Both the position numbers and the translations under genes were made by a program. A DNA stretch of 9,134 nt, taken from positions 1 to 9,134 of the forward strand of contig CALZOH010000130.1 of assembly GCA_945827465.1 (NCBI GenBank). Direction: 5' to 3'. Of this stretch, positions 6,124-9,134 are shown one piece after another. The DNA comes from an uncultured Prevotellaceae bacterium. Its GTDB lineage: Bacteria; Bacteroidota; Bacteroidia; Bacteroidales; Bacteroidaceae. The notes under the pieces were generated by a model. That model was not told the origin of the DNA, searched no databases, and saw only the letters and a list, made by a program, of their open reading frames with translations. Each line of letters opens with the position of its first letter. Position 1 is the first letter of the stretch.

Positions 6124-7770
6124 ATGAAATTACATAAATTAGCAATTTGGACGCTCGCCGCACTCACCCTGGTAGGTTCGTGCGACGACATCGACAATCA
6201 AGAACCTGCCGGTGGTAATCTGACCGCTGATCAGTCAAAAGAAACCAATGATGAGATTCCCAGCCGTACGTCAGCCGCATTTGCCGGTATGTTCTCTTAC
6301 CTGGGTGCTCCCGACGGTGTATTGAAACAAGATCGCGCCGACGACTTCGGTTTCATCATGGCTGCCCTTTCACTCGACTTGGAAGGTGCCGACATGACCA
6401 GTTCCAACAACGGTTACAACTGGTTCAGCACAGCCAGCGAATTGTCTAACCGCAATCCTGACTATGCCAACCCGCTGATTCGTTACATGGTGGCATATAC
6501 CACCATCGGTAACGCTAACAGCGTTATCGACGCCATTGACCCGGAGACCACCAATCCCGATCTTATTAATCAGTTGGCACAGTCACACGCCATGCGTGCG
6601 TTTGCCTATCTGTCGATAGCTCCCTACTTCCAGCGCGGTTACTCCGTAGCAGCCGACAGCTTGTGTATTCCACTGCTTAAATCGGGAACCGACTACTCCA
6701 ACAACCCGCGTGCTACGGTGAAGGAAGTATATCAGGAGATTCTTGACAACCTGAACTACGCCATCGAGCACTTGGAAGGTGCCGACCGCGGCGGCGACAA
6801 GACCCGTATTGACCAAAACGTAGCTTACGGTCTGCGCGCACGTGCCCACCTCAACATGGGTATGTATGCCGAGGCTGCTGCCGATGCCGAAAAGGCCATG
6901 GTTGGCTATCAGCCCGCTACTCGCGAAGAGATGTCAACACCAGCCTTCTGCAACCTGAATGAGCACAACTGGATGTGGGGTATCAACATCACCGCCGAAA
7001 TGACGGCGAACTATCTCTACCAGACCCCAGCATCTTGGTTCTCTGCCTTCACGGGCGACGGTTACGGTCCTGCCTGCACTTGTGTTCCTCGCATCAACGT
7101 ATTGCTCTATAACAAGATTAGCTCAAGCGACGTACGCAAGAATTGGTGGATTGACGAGAACTGCCACTCTGACAACTGGACCAACCTCACCTGGGATGCA
7201 GGTGACGAAGGCAAGGCTACGGGTGACTCAATCGCTAAATTCACCATTGAAAACATCAAAGAGCCATACCTGCCTTACACCAACATCAAGTTCGGTATGA
7301 AGTCGGGCATCGGTTCTGCCACCAACGACAACGACTGGCCTTTGATGCGTGTAGAAGAGATGATTCTCATCCAGGCCGAAGGTTTGGCCAAGAGCGGACA
7401 GGAAGGTCGTGCCAAGCAAGTGCTTGAAAACTTCGTAAAGACCTATCGTGACCCCAACTACACGGTCAACGATCGCGGTCTTACGCTTGAAAACGAAATC
7501 TGGTTCCAGCGTCGTGTGGAATTGTGGGGTGAGGGCTTCTTCATGAGCGATGCCCGCCGTTTGAACAAGCACATTGTTCGCTTCCACGATGGCAAGCCCA
7601 CCAATGTGCCCGATGCATTCACCTTCAACATCGACATCAACGACCCGTGGCTCAACATGCGTTTCCCGACTCGCGAAACCAACTCCAACGCCGCTATCGT
7701 TAACAACACAGGCGGCAGTCAGCCCGTTCCGGGACAGAACCCCAACCTGCGCGACGGCGTAACAGACTAA
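6124..7770 (+). CDS. SusD/RagB-family surface lipoprotein
   Basis: A 548-residue lipoprotein, of usual family size, expected to sit as a lid on the SusC-like barrel at the cell surface and bind the ligand. The signal peptide ends in the lipobox V17-G-S-C20, and C20 is followed by DDIDN, an acidic run matching the Bacteroidetes lipoprotein export signal for surface display. The family's helical TPR-like segments are recognisable: MRAFAYLSIAPYFQRGY (157-173), PRATVKEVYQEILDNLNYAI (about 196-215) and GLRARAHLNMGMYAEAA (about 239-255). The conserved C-terminal region follows with LMRVEEMILIQAEGL (407-421) and WFQRRVELWGEGFFMSDARR (460-479). It lies 30 bp after the transporter gene and 27 bp before the third gene, so all three are probably co-transcribed. 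No ligand-specific features are evident; both glycan (Sus) and peptide (Rag) systems remain possible. Confidence 0.96.
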   Translation: MKLHKLAIWTLAALTLVGSCDDIDNQEPAGGNLTADQSKETNDEIPSRTSAAFAGMFSYLGAPDGVLKQDRADDFGFIMAALSLDLEGADMTSSNNGYNWFSTASELSNRNPDYANPLIRYMVAYTTIGNANSVIDAIDPETTNPDLINQLAQSHAMRAFAYLSIAPYFQRGYSVAADSLCIPLLKSGTDYSNNPRATVKEVYQEILDNLNYAIEHLEGADRGGDKTRIDQNVAYGLRARAHLNMGMYAEAAADAEKAMVGYQPATREEMSTPAFCNLNEHNWMWGINITAEMTANYLYQTPASWFSAFTGDGYGPACTCVPRINVLLYNKISSSDVRKNWWIDENCHSDNWTNLTWDAGDEGKATGDSIAKFTIENIKEPYLPYTNIKFGMKSGIGSATNDNDWPLMRVEEMILIQAEGLAKSGQEGRAKQVLENFVKTYRDPNYTVNDRGLTLENEIWFQRRVELWGEGFFMSDARRLNKHIVRFHDGKPTNVPDAFTFNIDINDPWLNMRFPTRETNSNAAIVNNTGGSQPVPGQNPNLRDGVTD

Positions 7771-7797
7771 TATTAATAACGTATAAAATTTAAGACA

Positions 7798-8613
7798 ATG
7801 AAATTAGGTAAAATATTTATGTTTGTCGCTTTGACCATGGTAGGACTCTGCACCGCCTCTTGCGACGACGATGACGACTGGGCTCCGGGCAATGCACCGG
7901 GTCAATACAAGGATTCAGGTGTCGGCATTGATGCAACTGATAACTTCATCATCGCACTTGACACCAAGACCATCACCGTTACCTGCAGCCGTACCAACGG
8001 ACAGGGTGAAATCACCGTACCTCTGATTTCCAGCGGTACCAGCAAATATCTGAAGGTGCCCGAGAGCGTAACCTTTGCCAACGGTGCCACTGAAGCTGAA
8101 GTAAGCATTGAGGTAGACCCCGAAATGACAGCATTCACCGAGTTCCCGCTGGCCATCAGCATTCCCGAGGCTTACACCAACCCGTATGCCGAAGGCGCTG
8201 TATCGAATCTGAAGATCTTCTGCACCGTATTGAAGGAAGACTACAAGTTGGCCTACAAAACAACCTTCACCAGCGAATTCATGGAGGATAAGTGGGAACA
8301 GGACGTTGAATATTCCGAGATGCGCGGCATCTACCGCATGCCAAACCTTTACGGCGACTTGACTGTTTACTTCATCTATAGCAAGGACGAAAACGGTAAC
8401 GTCAACTTCGACTTCTGCGATGAAACAGGTAAAGCAGATAAGGAATTCTCCGCTTTCACCCACTCCAAATATGGTCTGGTGACCGCATCCTACCCCAACT
8501 CCAAGGCAGAAGACTTGACTATAGAGGGCAACACTGTCACCGCATTACTAAGCTTTGACGTAAGCGCCGGTAATTTCGGAGAATTTTACGAATCATTCAC
8601 CTTGCCCGAGTAA
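7798..8613 (+). CDS. Surface-type lipoprotein, third gene of the susCD-like operon
   Basis: A 271-residue protein without a family I can name with certainty. The signal peptide ends at T19-A-S-C22, followed by DDDDDW, a very strong acidic surface-export signal. Residues about 48-145 look like an all-beta Calx-beta/immunoglobulin-like module: alternating strands, then VPESVTFANGATEAEVSIEV (88-107), a pattern common in Bacteroidetes cell-surface lipoproteins. Residues about 150-271 form a second beta-rich region with KWEQDVEYSEMRGIYRMPNLYG (165-186), ending in SFTLPE. No catalytic motif is visible. The position directly after susD, with the terminator 22 bp after its stop codon, matches the surface glycan-binding proteins (SusE/SusF position) of polysaccharide utilisation loci, although it is shorter than classical SusE/F and does not clearly share their domains. 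A ligand-binding accessory role is inferred from context only. Confidence 0.85.
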   Translation: MKLGKIFMFVALTMVGLCTASCDDDDDWAPGNAPGQYKDSGVGIDATDNFIIALDTKTITVTCSRTNGQGEITVPLISSGTSKYLKVPESVTFANGATEAEVSIEVDPEMTAFTEFPLAISIPEAYTNPYAEGAVSNLKIFCTVLKEDYKLAYKTTFTSEFMEDKWEQDVEYSEMRGIYRMPNLYGDLTVYFIYSKDENGNVNFDFCDETGKADKEFSAFTHSKYGLVTASYPNSKAEDLTIEGNTVTALLSFDVSAGNFGEFYESFTLPE

Positions 8614-8635
8614 TTCGGCAAAGTGACCCTTAACT

Positions 8636-8682
8636 AAGTAGGAGGTAAACGTCAACCATTGGCGTTTATCTCCTACTTTTTT
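8636..8682 (+). terminator. Intrinsic terminator closing the susCD-like operon
   Basis: Positions 8636-8655 pair with 8659-8678 over 20 base pairs (two of them G-U) around a 3-nt loop CCA, and six T's run from 8677 to 8682. It starts 22 bp after the stop codon of the third operon gene. No A-tract precedes the stem, so it should act on the plus strand only. It is by far the strongest terminator-like structure in the window. Confidence 0.92.
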
Positions 8683-8720
8683 GTTGTGCTTAATTCAAAC
8701 GAATCATCTTTGCTCACTTC

Positions 8721-8746
8721 AGGGCGTATGCCCTTGCGCCCCTACA
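8721..8746 (-). repeat. Degenerate REP-like element
   Basis: It shares the AGGGCGTATG start and the GCCCCTACA end with the intact copies, but the centre is changed (CCCTTGC), which weakens the stem and makes it one base longer. The tail-side flank (8711-8720, TGCTCACTTC) still resembles the flank of the intact elements. It looks like the worn right half of an inverted pair whose left half is lost. Confidence 0.75.
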
Positions 8747-8827
8747 ATTTTTGATGAAAATCTATTCTTATTGGGAATCTACTCTCACTCCATGCGAACG
8801 GAGCTTGCCAAGAATTGAGCGAACAGG
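8747..8827. repeat. Diverged head-side spacer of the REP array
   Basis: This 81-bp stretch lies between REP heads. Its first roughly 37 bases align with the 82-bp spacer at 8954-9035 (shared ATTTTTG, TTCTTATTGGG and nearby bases), while the rest has diverged. It shows that the alternating layout is older than the near-identical 208-bp repeat to its right. No convincing gene lies here. Confidence 0.6.
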
Positions 8828-8953
8828 TGTAGGGGCGTATCGCATACGCCCTTCACGTGAGCGAACAACATCATCATGCCCCTTTGCTTGGAATGACGCG
8901 CTAACAATTTTCATTTTCGCTGCCGTGGAGGGCGTATGCGATACGCCCCTACA
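8828..8953. repeat. Complete REPIN-like inverted REP pair (126 bp)
   Basis: Two REP-like elements face each other tail to tail: a plus copy at 8828-8852 and a minus copy at 8929-8953, 25 bp each and perfect reverse complements. Each has the GTAG head and the 8-bp palindrome with a 3-nt loop. Complementarity extends inward: 8828-8865 against 8916-8953 agrees at 35 of 38 positions, so the unit can fold into one long stem with a 50-nt loop (8866-8915), or into two small hairpins. GTAG followed by an imperfect palindrome is the signature of REP sequences mobilised by RAYT transposases (IS200/IS605-type tyrosine transposases). No such gene is in the window, so mobilisation in trans is inferred. 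Confidence 0.82.
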
Positions 8954-9035
8954 ATTTTTGGCGGAATTCTTTTCTTATTGGGGATATTCTCACATGGCAT
9001 ACTAACAGCGCTCCCCGGCGAACAAACAGTAAATA
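8954..9035. repeat. Head-side spacer between REPIN units
   Basis: An 82-bp spacer separates the complete REPIN from the next one; the GTAG heads face each other across it. It is partly related to 8747-8827. With the 126-bp REPIN it makes up the 208-bp repeat period. Confidence 0.6.
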
Positions 9036-9134
9036 TGTAGGGGCGTATCGCATACGCCCTTCACGTGAGCGAACAACACCATCATGCCCCTTTGCTTGGA
9101 ATGACGCGCTAACAATTTTCATTTTCGCTGCCGT
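9036..9134. repeat. Second REPIN-like unit, cut by window end
   Basis: It matches 8828-8926 at 98 of 99 positions, the one difference being T8871 against C9079. It begins with a plus-oriented REP (9036-9060) and ends where the window ends. If the copy is complete, the opposing REP should follow and finish near 9161. Confidence 0.88.

Noticed and set aside
8636..8682. Operon terminator as another REP copy, since its stem contains GTAGGAG/CTCCTAC
   Set aside because: The stem sequence past GTAGG is unrelated to the REP palindrome. The tight 3-nt loop with a T-tract right after a stop codon is a standard intrinsic terminator.
8751..9005. 84-codon open frame on the plus strand inside the REP array
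   Set aside because: It runs through one complete REPIN and part of both spacers, has no promoter or ribosome binding context, and its composition is dictated by the repeats. Such frames are probably often mis-annotated as hypothetical proteins.
15..9060. Short palindromic repeats as a possible CRISPR array
   Set aside because: The repeats alternate in orientation, the spacers are 76-82 bp and recur between units, and there are no cas genes. This fits REP/REPIN elements, not CRISPR.

Overview
The window reads as chromosomal DNA of a member of the Bacteroidales (Bacteroides/Prevotella-like). Three things point there: a SusC/SusD outer-membrane pair, lipoproteins with acidic residues directly after the lipidated cysteine, and Bacteroidetes-type promoter -7 boxes (TAnnTTTG) in place of E. 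coli-type promoters and strong Shine-Dalgarno sites. The species cannot be told from the sequence alone.

Left block (1-2532): a REP-type palindrome cut by the window start (1-39) is followed by a small lipoprotein with a lamin-tail-like domain (+). Next comes a convergent glycerate kinase gene (-), then a divergently transcribed zinc-ribbon Nudix hydrolase (+). These look like separate single-gene transcription units. Three -7 boxes lie at the expected distance from the chosen starts and decide between alternative start codons for the kinase and the Nudix gene.

Central block (2533-8682): one nutrient-uptake transcription unit. A 351-bp control region holds short repeats, an operator-like palindrome, a two-box promoter and a leader hairpin followed by five T's. 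It drives susC-like (1069 aa), susD-like (548 aa) and a third surface-type lipoprotein (271 aa), and the unit closes with a 20-bp-stem intrinsic terminator. The susC-like protein should form the TonB-dependent outer-membrane channel and the susD-like lipoprotein its lid. The third protein sits where surface ligand-binding proteins are usually encoded. No glycoside hydrolase, peptidase, sigma/anti-sigma pair or hybrid two-component regulator is present in the window, so the imported substrate cannot be inferred.

Right block (8683-9134): a non-coding array of REP-like palindromes. Each has a GTAG head and an 8-bp stem with a 3-nt loop, and they are arranged as inverted pairs (REPIN/BIME-like). 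One complete 126-bp pair, a second pair cut by the window end and a degenerate half-pair are visible. The last 99 bp repeat an upstream segment at a distance of 208 bp with one mismatch, which suggests recent tandem amplification. The left-edge element belongs to the same family. This array and the susC leader hairpin are the most notable non-coding structures; I found no clearly new protein system.
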